The notes under the pieces: generated by a model | Database searches by the model: none | What the model saw: only the letters and a program-made list of their open reading frames with translations | What the model was told of the DNA's origin: nothing | Made by a program: the position numbers and the translations under genes | From: Thermus brockianus | GTDB lineage: Bacteria; Deinococcota; Deinococci; Deinococcales; Thermaceae | DNA length: 64,000 bases | Direction of reading: 5' to 3' | Assembly (NCBI RefSeq): GCF_021462505.1 | Contig: NZ_JAKEDV010000003.1 | Span: forward strand, 173,432 to 237,431 | Shown here: in pieces, positions 45,234-51,569 of the stretch | Position numbering within the stretch: the first letter of the stretch is position 1 | Layout of the letters: each line of letters starts with the position of its first letter

Positions 45234-45611
45234 TTAGCCCCACAGCACCTCCAGCATCAACAGGGCGAAAAGAAGCCCAGCCAGGGCAGAAAGCCCGGCG
45301 AAGACCCCCCAAAGGGTTGGGCCCCAGCCAAGCCCCCAACCCAAGGCCATGCCCAGAAGCCCTAGGTTGGCGAGACCCACCTGGACGAGGGCGAGTCCGG
45401 GCCGCCGGAAGACCACGCCCCGGAACCGGGGCAGGGCGTGGTAGGCCACGCCGTAGATCATGAGGCCCACGAAGCCCAGAAGTTGCATATGGGCGTGGGC
45501 AGGTTTCCAGGTGGGTGGCAGCATGCCAAGCCCCATCAGGAGGCCAAGGAGGTTGGCGGCCATGAACCACAGGAGGGCGCTGGTCAGGGCGAGGCGGCTT
45601 GCGGGGATCAT
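45234..45611 (-). CDS. Short membrane protein resembling part of a heme-copper oxidase subunit I
   Basis: 125 residues with four membrane spans. WKPAHAHMQLLGFVGLMIYGVAYHALPRFRG resembles a heme-binding helix pair of cytochrome oxidase/NnrS-type proteins, with three His in the first two cores. It is far too short for a complete oxidase subunit I. It overlaps the cupin gene by ATGA. It may bind heme or act in NO handling, but this is inference from motif and context. Confidence 0.7.
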   Translation of the reverse strand: MIPASRLALTSALLWFMAANLLGLLMGLGMLPPTWKPAHAHMQLLGFVGLMIYGVAYHALPRFRGVVFRRPGLALVQVGLANLGLLGMALGWGLGWGPTLWGVFAGLSALAGLLFALLMLEVLWG

Positions 45612-45904
45612 GGGCGGGGGGTGATGATGCCGAGTACCAAAAACCGCCCCTGGGCGGCCCGCGCCCCGTGGGGCTCGCCTGGGGAGGCGTCAAGGAGCGT
45701 ACCTGGCCGGGCTAGAACCTCCCGTTCCCCGGCGAAGAGGGTGCCCTCTCCTTCCAAGCAGAGGAGGTGGACTCGAGGCTCCCCCTTCCCCCTCACCTCT
45801 TGGCCGTTCTGCAGGCTGAAGAGGACCAGGCGCACCTCGGGGTAGTCGGCCAGGACTTCCACGCCCCGCACCGTTCCGAAGCGGGCATTTTCTAGGAGGT
45901 TCAT
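45608..45904 (-). CDS. Small cupin-domain protein
   Basis: 98 residues forming a single cupin barrel: LVLFSLQNGQEVRGKGEPRVHLLCLEGEGTLFAGEREVLARPGTLLDASPGEPHGARA. Two His and a Glu could bind a metal. It is translationally coupled on both sides by ATGA overlaps, within an operon that starts with the ScdA_N-like gene. Its role in NO or metal homeostasis is only suggested by context. Confidence 0.82.
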   Translation of the reverse strand: MNLLENARFGTVRGVEVLADYPEVRLVLFSLQNGQEVRGKGEPRVHLLCLEGEGTLFAGEREVLARPGTLLDASPGEPHGARAAQGRFLVLGIITPRP

Positions 45905-46104
45905 TGGCGCGCCTCCTTTTGCAGGAAGTGGGCTAAGGCGTTCAGGACCTCTATGGGGTCCTGCCCTGCCTGCCTGGCCGCTTCCTCCAAGGGCTCGGCC
46001 CCGCCGCAGCAGGTGTCCACGCCGAGCTCGTTCAGAAGCCGCACGGCTTCTGGGTAACGCCGCAAGATCTCGTTGACCGGGGTCGTGAGGGCGATCCCTT
46101 CCAT
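45901..46104 (-). CDS. Stand-alone ScdA N-terminal (DUF542) domain protein
   Basis: 67 residues: TTPVNEILRRYPEAVRLLNELGVDTCCGGAEPLEEAARQAGQDPIEVLNAL. The GVDTCCGG motif is the ScdA/YtfE (RIC) N-terminal signature. Full-length RIC proteins add a hemerythrin-like di-iron domain and repair iron-sulfur clusters after NO damage; that domain is absent here. TAGGCT lies 6 bases before the ATG, inside an inverted repeat that may be an operator. Confidence 0.88.
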   Translation of the reverse strand: MEGIALTTPVNEILRRYPEAVRLLNELGVDTCCGGAEPLEEAARQAGQDPIEVLNALAHFLQKEARQ

Positions 46105-46108
46105 GCCT

Positions 46109-46125
46109 TTAGCCTAGGGGGCTAA
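46109..46125. promoter_or_regulatory. Inverted repeat at the ScdA_N operon promoter
   Basis: TTAGCC and GGCTAA are separated by 5 bases and overlap the -10-like TAGGCT of the ScdA_N-like gene on the minus strand. The Rrf2 regulator gene lies just upstream, so this may be its operator. Confidence 0.4.
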
Positions 46126-46149
46126 GTGGAGGAGGGGCCATGACCTAGG

Positions 46150-46566
46150 TTAAACCTTTTCCGGAAGGAGATCTTTAAGGGTGAGGCTCCCTAGGGCCTT
46201 CCGGATTTCCAGGTTCATGCGTACCAGGTTGGGCTTGAGGTAGCAGACGCCCCGCCTTTCCTCTGTTGGACATCGTTTTAGGGTGGCGCAAAGGTCCAGG
46301 GCTACTGGGCCGGAGAGGGTCTCCATGACCTTGAGGAGGCTAATCTCTTCAGGGGCACCTTTGAGCCACACCCCTCCCGCACGTCCCATCCGGCTTTCCA
46401 CCAGCCCCGCCTTGGCCAGCTTGGAAAGCACCTTGGCCATGAAGGCGGGTGGGGCTTTGAGTTTTTGGGCGATCTCCATTGCGGAGAGCCCAGGTTCCTC
46501 CGCCAAAAGGAGGAGGGCATGGAGGGCATAGGACTCTTCCCGCCGAAGGAGGCTGCGCACGGGCAT
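46150..46566 (-). CDS. Rrf2 family regulator, NsrR/IscR-like
   Basis: 138 residues. A winged helix lies at about 1-85 (REESYALHALLLLAEEPGLSAMEIAQKLKAPPAFMAKVLSKLAKAGLVESRMGRAGG). Three cysteines, Cys93, Cys99 and Cys108 (C-x5-C-x8-C), can hold an iron-sulfur cluster as in NsrR. It lies between the ScdA_N operon and the NO-reductase-like operon, so NO sensing is a reasonable inference. TACCAT lies 6 bases before the ATG. Confidence 0.88.
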   Translation of the reverse strand: MPVRSLLRREESYALHALLLLAEEPGLSAMEIAQKLKAPPAFMAKVLSKLAKAGLVESRMGRAGGVWLKGAPEEISLLKVMETLSGPVALDLCATLKRCPTEERRGVCYLKPNLVRMNLEIRKALGSLTLKDLLPEKV

Positions 46567-46580
46567 GCCCCTATGGTAAA

Positions 46581-46601
46581 CCCCCGGGATTCCCCCGGGG
46601 G
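46581..46601 (-). terminator. Terminator after the heme-copper reductase operon
   Basis: On the minus strand, CCCCCGGG pairs with CCCGGGGG around GGAAT, followed by TTTA. It separates the operon from the Rrf2 gene. Confidence 0.65.
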
Positions 46602-46617
46602 CCGGGAAGGAAGGGTT

Positions 46618-48303
46618 CTACCGAACGCCGATGGGCCACGCTTGGGAAAGGAAGTAGTGATTGTAAAGATAGTACAAGAGGAAAAAGGCCAGGAAGAGCA
46701 GGGCGAGCAGGTAAACGCCTTTGGGGGTGACGGAGCCCTCCTCAGAGCGCACGGCGTAGGTGAGGCGAATCTCCTCATCGCTTAGCCGTTTACCCCAAAG
46801 GAGCGAGCCTACCACCAGTAGGACAAAAAGCAGGCCCCCTGCCAAGGAGAGCGCACCGCCAACGCCCATGGCAACAAGCAGGGTGGAAGCTTCCGGGGGG
46901 TAAGCGAAGCCGAAGGGGCTTCCCCCGAACTGGAAGGTGTCTCCGAACCGCCGGGGGAGGCCATAGACCACGCCAAGGCGCATCATCGCTAGGGAGAGCA
47001 AAGCCATGCCTAGGCCAAAGAGCCAAGGTTGCCAGGCGGCCAGGCGCGGCAAGACCACTTTCCGGCGGAAAAGAAGGGGAAGGAGGTAGTAGGTTAGCCC
47101 CATAAAGGCGAGGCTTGTCCCCACCACCACAGTTCCCTTGAAGTGGCCCACCACGGCCAGGGTATTGTGCCACTTCAGGTTCATGTCGTAAGAACCCATG
47201 GTTACGCCGCTTACGCCGCCCAGCAGGCCAAAGAGGAGTACGGAAAGGAAAAGGGCGGAGAACCCGGGATTCCCCCAGGGGGCGCGAAGGAGCCAGGTGA
47301 AAAGCCCTTGGGAAAACCCCTTTATACGTAACCCACGTTCAATGGCGGCGGGCACGGAAAAGGCATGAATCAGGCTTCCCAGGACGGCCACGTGGATGAG
47401 GTAGCCGGTGTTCACCCAGGTCCAAGCGCTGGAGAGCGCTCCTGTCGGTTCGGTGAGGAGGTGGTGAGCCGAGCCCAGGTTAATCCCTAGCAGGTAAAGC
47501 AGAAATGCGATGCGGGATAACCTTTCGCTCGGAGTTGTGCCCCCCACGGTGAAGAGGGCCAGGAGGTACCACGCGGTGACCATGGCGGCAAGGTTGACCT
47601 GTTGGGCTCCGTGGCCGAAACCCCAGTAGGTATGCCGCCACCACAAGGGATCTAGGCTCGGTAGGAGGCCTAAGGACCAGAGAAAAGCGGGGATGAAAGC
47701 GATCGCCCCCGAGAGGAGGGTGGTGGTGGCCAGGATAGCGGCGGTGAGCGCCCCGAAGGCGGCCAGGGGCATGGAGGGGCCGTAGGCCTTTGTCTTCCAG
47801 GCGCGGTGGAGGGTGAGGAAGAAAACGAGGACGGCCAAGATGGCACCCACGGCGAAGAGAAGGACCGCTAGGTAGAAAAGAGAAGGGGCCTTTAGGGGCA
47901 CGTAGGGGGTAAAGGGCAGGAACGAAAGGGGCTGGGCCATGCCCAGGTAGTTGATGAGGACCGCCCCGCCTAGCATGAGCCCGAACCCTCCCCATGCCAG
48001 CTGGGGCAGGGCTAGGGGCGTTTTGAGGATGGCGGACGCAGCGAAGTAGAGGAGGGCCACCTCAAAGAAGAGGATCCAGAAAATGAGCATGTTCCAGCCG
48101 TGCAGGAAGGTGGCCTGATAGTACAGGTTGGGGGGAACCACTTCGGGTCCAAGAACCCGGTTCAAGGTGGTGGGAATTACCCAGAGAAAACCCAGAAGCA
48201 GGAAGACCACAGCGGCCACAGCGTTCCACCGAACCAGGGTTTCGGCAACGCCAAAGAGCTTAAGCCCTGTGGCAGGGCAGGTGCGTTCTAGAGGCAGGGC
48301 CAT
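46618..48303 (-). CDS. Heme-copper reductase subunit I, probable NO reductase
   Basis: 561 residues, about 13-14 membrane spans, close to ba3-type oxidases. Visible ligands are His68 (low-spin heme), His231, His280, His281 (copper B) and His387 (high-spin heme). The oxidase motif His-Pro-Glu-Val-Tyr is replaced by His231-Gly-Ala-Gln-Gln235, so the crosslinked Tyr needed for O2 chemistry is missing. The second axial His of the low-spin heme (HFH in oxidases) is Lys389 (HFK). These changes and the nirK/nirS context point to NO reduction to N2O. It is followed by the Rrf2 regulator. Confidence 0.85.
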   Translation of the reverse strand: MALPLERTCPATGLKLFGVAETLVRWNAVAAVVFLLLGFLWVIPTTLNRVLGPEVVPPNLYYQATFLHGWNMLIFWILFFEVALLYFAASAILKTPLALPQLAWGGFGLMLGGAVLINYLGMAQPLSFLPFTPYVPLKAPSLFYLAVLLFAVGAILAVLVFFLTLHRAWKTKAYGPSMPLAAFGALTAAILATTTLLSGAIAFIPAFLWSLGLLPSLDPLWWRHTYWGFGHGAQQVNLAAMVTAWYLLALFTVGGTTPSERLSRIAFLLYLLGINLGSAHHLLTEPTGALSSAWTWVNTGYLIHVAVLGSLIHAFSVPAAIERGLRIKGFSQGLFTWLLRAPWGNPGFSALFLSVLLFGLLGGVSGVTMGSYDMNLKWHNTLAVVGHFKGTVVVGTSLAFMGLTYYLLPLLFRRKVVLPRLAAWQPWLFGLGMALLSLAMMRLGVVYGLPRRFGDTFQFGGSPFGFAYPPEASTLLVAMGVGGALSLAGGLLFVLLVVGSLLWGKRLSDEEIRLTYAVRSEEGSVTPKGVYLLALLFLAFFLLYYLYNHYFLSQAWPIGVR

Positions 48304-48306
48304 GCT

Positions 48307-48843
48307 TCACCTCCTTGACTTCTCCACCAGGATTCTTCCCAGCATGGTGTGGTGTCCCAAGCCGCAGTAGTCGTTGCAGACGAGGGTGTATTCGCCGGCC
48401 TCGGTGGGTTTAAAGGTATACACCCACTCATAGCCCGGGTAAAGCTGGAGGCTCCACTCGTGGGGGTAAAGGCTAAAGCCGTGGGGGAAGTCCACAGAGC
48501 CCACATGGAGCCTGTAGGTTTCCCCTTCTTCAAGCTTTAGGACAGGGTACCAGCTGAAGGCTTGAGCCATAAGGTAAATGTCGCCAGGGGGTGGAGCCAC
48601 CACGGGGATCCCGTTCAGCTCTCCCACGCGGTGCTGCTCGGTGAACTCCAAGACCTTTTGCCGATAGGCCTGGGGGTCCACCCGGTACGCCTCGCCATGG
48701 GTGGTTTGGCGGCCTGTAAGGTGCCATATGCCCATGAAGGCGGATAAGAAAACGATGGCGAAGAGGGCCGCCAGGGTCAACCAGGTCCGCTCTTCGGGAG
48801 TAACGGGTTCATTGTGCCAGTCCTTGGGAGGATAAAGGGCCAT
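48307..48843 (-). CDS. Heme-copper reductase subunit II with CuA centre
   Basis: 178 residues. One N-terminal span (WLTLAALFAIVFLSAFMGIWHL) is followed by a cupredoxin domain. CuA ligands are all present: His121 (VDFPHGF), Cys156, Cys160, His164 and Met167 (CNDYCGLGHHTM), with the same spacing as in ba3 oxidase. It would take electrons from a cytochrome c or cupredoxin. The ATG at MALYPPKD follows AAGGAGG; longer open frame upstream overlaps the small subunit. Confidence 0.92.
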   Translation of the reverse strand: MALYPPKDWHNEPVTPEERTWLTLAALFAIVFLSAFMGIWHLTGRQTTHGEAYRVDPQAYRQKVLEFTEQHRVGELNGIPVVAPPPGDIYLMAQAFSWYPVLKLEEGETYRLHVGSVDFPHGFSLYPHEWSLQLYPGYEWVYTFKPTEAGEYTLVCNDYCGLGHHTMLGRILVEKSRR

Positions 48844-48853
48844 AGGGACCTCC

Positions 48854-48979
48854 TTAAGGCTTGGGGATACGGCTGATGTCCAGCCAACCCCACACGAGGT
48901 AGAGGCCGACAAAGAGGACCACGTGGATGCCGAGGAGGAGCCAGGGGTTGTCCAAGAGCCAGTGTTCCTTTTCGGGCAT
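48854..48979 (-). CDS. Small single-span subunit of the heme-copper reductase
   Basis: 41 residues: a short N-terminus (MPEKEHWLLDNPWL), one membrane span (LLGIHVVLFVGLYLVWGWL) and a short tail. AAGGAGG lies 7 bases before the ATG, and the stop codon is part of the ribosome binding site of subunit II. Size, topology and position match the small subunit (IIa) of ba3-type enzymes. Confidence 0.8.
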   Translation of the reverse strand: MPEKEHWLLDNPWLLLGIHVVLFVGLYLVWGWLDISRIPKP

Positions 48980-49007
48980 GTGCCACCTCCTTTAACTACG
49001 ACCTACA

Positions 49008-49042
49008 CATCCGAGTTTTATGGAAGGCCGGAAGGGTGTCAA
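49008..49042 (-). promoter_or_regulatory. Promoter of the heme-copper reductase operon
   Basis: On the minus strand, TTGACA (49037-49042) and TAAAAC (49015-49020) are 16 bases apart. The sequence from TAAAAC onward is very similar to the nirK promoter, including CGGATG, GTAGGTC and AGTTA. TTGACA is a perfect -35 box. Confidence 0.7.
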
Positions 49043-49080
49043 GTACAAAAGTCCCTGGGCGGCTCCCCTAAACTTGGCCT

Positions 49081-49524
49081 ATGCCCTTGTGGCTTCCTTC
49101 CCTGATGGCCCTCCTGCCGGCTCACCTACAGAGTCTGGGTGCGGGATTGGGCTGGAAAGGGTTCTGTGGGGACCTGTTGGCAAGCCTGGGACAAAGGGCA
49201 TATGGGGGAGCGGCGGAAGCCTTTTTTTACGAGAGCGTGTTGTTGTGGGGGTTAATCCTTCAGGGGGGGCTAGGCTATACCCTTCTTTTCCTCAGCTTGG
49301 TTCTTCCGGAGGCTTTGAAGGGGGGTGTGGGAACCTTGCTCCGGGCCTCTTCAGGGCTTTTGGCCCTAAGCCTTGCGGCCTTCTACTTGGCCTCGAGGCT
49401 CCTTGGTCTGCCCCTTCCCACCCCTTACGGCCTCGCATGGGGAGGACGGGCGGCCTGGGACCCCTTGGGCGGGTTTTTGGCCCTATGGGAGCTATTGGTG
49501 TTTTGGATCTTCTTGCGGCGCTAG
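49081..49524 (+). CDS. Hypothetical multi-span membrane protein
   Basis: 147 residues with about three to four hydrophobic segments (SVLLWGLILQGGLGYTLLFLSLVL, LLALSLAAFYLASRLLGLPL, LGGFLALWELLVFWIFL). No family recognised. TAAACT lies 6 bases before the ATG. It is divergent from the reductase operon and its 3' end overlaps the convergent DUF454 gene by 33 bases. Confidence 0.65.
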   Translation: MPLWLPSLMALLPAHLQSLGAGLGWKGFCGDLLASLGQRAYGGAAEAFFYESVLLWGLILQGGLGYTLLFLSLVLPEALKGGVGTLLRASSGLLALSLAAFYLASRLLGLPLPTPYGLAWGGRAAWDPLGGFLALWELLVFWIFLRR

Positions 49525-49875
49525 GGTGGGGATCCGCCACCAGAGGAAGTAGATCCCATAGGCAATGAGGAGGAGCACGAGGATCCGGACCCAAGGGTGG
49601 GGGAGGCTAAGGGTGCCGAAAAGCGCCGCTGCCAAGGCTAGGCCGCTGGCTAAGCGTTTGGTGCGGAGGGGTATGCCGCGGCCTTCCCGGTAGTTCTGGA
49701 GCAGAGGGCCGATCCTGGGCAAGGAGAGCAGCCAGCGTTCCAAGCCAGGGTGGCTGCGGGAAAAGAGATAAACGGCGACCAGGAACAGCGGGGTGGCGGG
49801 GAGGACGGGAAGCACGGTTCCCAAAAACCCTAACCCGGTGAAGAGTAGGCCGAGTAGGAGATAAACGAGCCGCAT
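49492..49875 (-). CDS. DUF454 (YbaN-like) inner-membrane protein
   Basis: 127 residues: MRLVYLLLGLLFTGLGFLGTVLPVLPATPLFLVAVYLFSRSHPGLERWLLSLPRIGPLLQNYREGRGIPLRTK is the typical YbaN start, with PVLPTTPF-like and FSRSHP motifs. Function unknown; often near respiratory genes. TAGACT lies 7 bases before the ATG. Confidence 0.88.
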   Translation of the reverse strand: MRLVYLLLGLLFTGLGFLGTVLPVLPATPLFLVAVYLFSRSHPGLERWLLSLPRIGPLLQNYREGRGIPLRTKRLASGLALAAALFGTLSLPHPWVRILVLLLIAYGIYFLWWRIPTLAPQEDPKHQ

Positions 49876-49907
49876 AGCTCGTAGTCTATGCCTGCGCTGT
49901 GGGGTTT

Positions 49908-49929
49908 GGCCTTGGGTTATGTCAAGGCC
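49908..49929. repeat. Inverted repeat upstream of nirK
   Basis: GGCCTTG (49908-49914) and CAAGGCC (49923-49929) are separated by 8 bases. It lies between the divergent DUF454 and nirK genes and may be an operator or a transcript stem. Confidence 0.35.
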
Positions 49930-49959
49930 TAACCCTGTCCCAGGATGAGGGCTAGATCG

Positions 49960-50006
49960 GGACATCTGCCACAAGGACACCTGTCCTTGGGGGTGGGTGC
50001 TAAAAC
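49960..50006 (+). promoter_or_regulatory. nirK promoter with two GGACA-type operator sites
   Basis: The perfect palindrome GGACA-CC-TGTCC (49975-49986) is centred 20.5 bases before TAAAAC (50001-50006). A weaker copy, GGACATCTGCC (49960-49970), lies 15 bases upstream. The same palindrome occurs at dnrS/narC and, with one mismatch, at nirS. Confidence 0.65.
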
Positions 50007-50048
50007 ACGGATGAGTAGGTCCGAGTTAGGGCCTACCGGAGGTGAACG

Positions 50049-51416
50049 ATGAAAGGTGCAAGGTTCCTGTTGGTGGCGGCTGTGGCCCTTGGGGTGCCTG
50101 CCTTAGCAGCGGTCAAACGTTTTGAGCTGACGGCGCAAAGCAGCGTGTTCCCCGTGGACGAGGGGGTTTACGTAAAGGGGTTTTCCTTTAACGGCATGAG
50201 CCCAGGGCCCATGCTGGTGGTGGAAGAGGGCGATACTGTGGAGATAGTTCTCAAGAACGTGGATAGCGTAGCCCACGGGCTCTCCATCCACGCCGCTAAC
50301 ACTCAGACCTCCAAATTCCTGGGCAACGTCCAGCCGGGGGAGGAGCGGGTCTTTCGTTTCACCGCTGACTTCCCGGGGGTCTTCATGTACCACTGCGCCC
50401 CGGGTGGGCACGGGATTATGGCCCATACCATGGGTGGCCAGCACGGCATGATTGTGGTGGAGCCGAAGAAGAAGTACCGCCTCGAGGCCGAACTAAAACG
50501 CCCGCCTGACCTCAAGCTCTACATTGTCCAGAGCGAGTGGTACGCTTCGGGAAGGGACTTCTTTGATGGCAAGGCCACCTATGTGGTTTTCAACGGGTAC
50601 AACTTCCGCTACGTTAACGAGCCCATTCCCGTGCGGCCGGGCGACTACGTGCGCATCTACTTCCTTAACGCCGGTCCCAGCCTCACCAGCACCTTCCACG
50701 TGGTGGGGGGCGTTTGGGAGTACATCTACTACCAGGGCAACCCAGACAACGTCATGAAAGGCAGCCAGACCGTGCTGGCGGGTCCTTCGGACTCCTGGGT
50801 TATTGAGTGGCGGGTGCCTCCGGTGGAAGGGGACTATACCCTGGTAACCCACGTCTTCAATACCGCCATCAAGGGAGCAGTGGGAATATTGCGGGCCAAG
50901 AAGGACGCCCCGCGGGTGCGCACGGTGCCGGCGGAGGGGCCGAAGGCCCTCACCGCCATCCCTGCGGACGCGAAGCGGGTGCTGGACCCCTACGGTCTGG
51001 GAACCCCTGACCACGAGCACACGGTTCGCTTGCCCCTGGACCCCGCCTTGGCCCAACCCGTGACCGTGGGGGCAAAGGCCCTGGATCCCTTGCCCGTGCG
51101 GGTACAGATGGTAGGCAACTCCTTCTATCCCAAGATCTTGGAAATCCCCGTGGGAACCACGGTGGAGTTCGTCAACGAGGACGTCTTTGACCTCTTGGAA
51201 GGAGAGCGCACGGGACGGCACGACGCCGTGGTCATCAACGTTCAAGGGCCCGAGCCCTTTGTTACCCCCAAGCTGGGTCACGGGGAGCGGTACCGCATTA
51301 CCTTTACCCAGCCCGGAGAGTACACCTACATCTGCAGCATCCACCCCTACATGAAGGGGATCATCCGGGTGTACGAACCCGCGCAGCGGGCTGAAACCTC
51401 GCAACACCAGCACTAG
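50049..51416 (+). CDS. nirK: Copper nitrite reductase, three-domain type
   Basis: 455 residues with a signal peptide (about 1-21). Two cupredoxin domains plus a third at the C-terminus. Type 1 copper: His76, Cys116, His126 and Gln131, where most NirK have Met. Type 2 copper: His81, His115 and a His in YTLVTHVFN. The usual catalytic Asp is Ser79 (HGLSIH). The catalytic His lies in TSTFHVVGG. The third domain has Cys429, His432 and Met435 (YICSIHPYMKG). This Ser/Gln, three-domain form is the one described for T. scotoductus. It reduces nitrite to NO in the periplasm. Confidence 0.96.
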   Translation: MKGARFLLVAAVALGVPALAAVKRFELTAQSSVFPVDEGVYVKGFSFNGMSPGPMLVVEEGDTVEIVLKNVDSVAHGLSIHAANTQTSKFLGNVQPGEERVFRFTADFPGVFMYHCAPGGHGIMAHTMGGQHGMIVVEPKKKYRLEAELKRPPDLKLYIVQSEWYASGRDFFDGKATYVVFNGYNFRYVNEPIPVRPGDYVRIYFLNAGPSLTSTFHVVGGVWEYIYYQGNPDNVMKGSQTVLAGPSDSWVIEWRVPPVEGDYTLVTHVFNTAIKGAVGILRAKKDAPRVRTVPAEGPKALTAIPADAKRVLDPYGLGTPDHEHTVRLPLDPALAQPVTVGAKALDPLPVRVQMVGNSFYPKILEIPVGTTVEFVNEDVFDLLEGERTGRHDAVVINVQGPEPFVTPKLGHGERYRITFTQPGEYTYICSIHPYMKGIIRVYEPAQRAETSQHQH

Positions 51417-51429
51417 CCAAAGGTTAGGT

Positions 51430-51463
51430 CCCCCGGAGGCTACCCTCCGGGGGCTTCTTTCTT
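51430..51463 (+). terminator. nirK terminator
   Basis: CCCCCGGAGG (51430-51439) pairs perfectly with CCTCCGGGGG (51444-51453) around CTAC, followed by the T-rich CTTCTTTCTT. Confidence 0.85.
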
Positions 51464-51519
51464 GGAAGCTATGCGTCGGGGATCTTTTGTAGCTAGGTTT
51501 TCCAGGGACCTTTGCCCTA

Positions 51520-51551
51520 GGACATCTGTACTACTCGGATATGGGTATCCT
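51520..51551 (+). promoter_or_regulatory. nirS promoter region
   Basis: GGACA-TC-TGTAC (51520-51531), one mismatch from the nirK palindrome, is centred 20.5 bases before TATCCT (51546-51551). TACTAC-TCGGAT (51529-51540) also aligns with the -10 region of the nirK and NO reductase promoters, so the true -10 box is ambiguous. Confidence 0.5.
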
Positions 51552-51569
51552 AGTTAGCAGAGGTGTGCC

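Noticed and set aside
49035-49046. GGACA-type palindrome at the NO reductase promoter
   Set aside because: Only 6 of 12 positions match at the expected distance; the -35 box TTGACA explains the sequence better.
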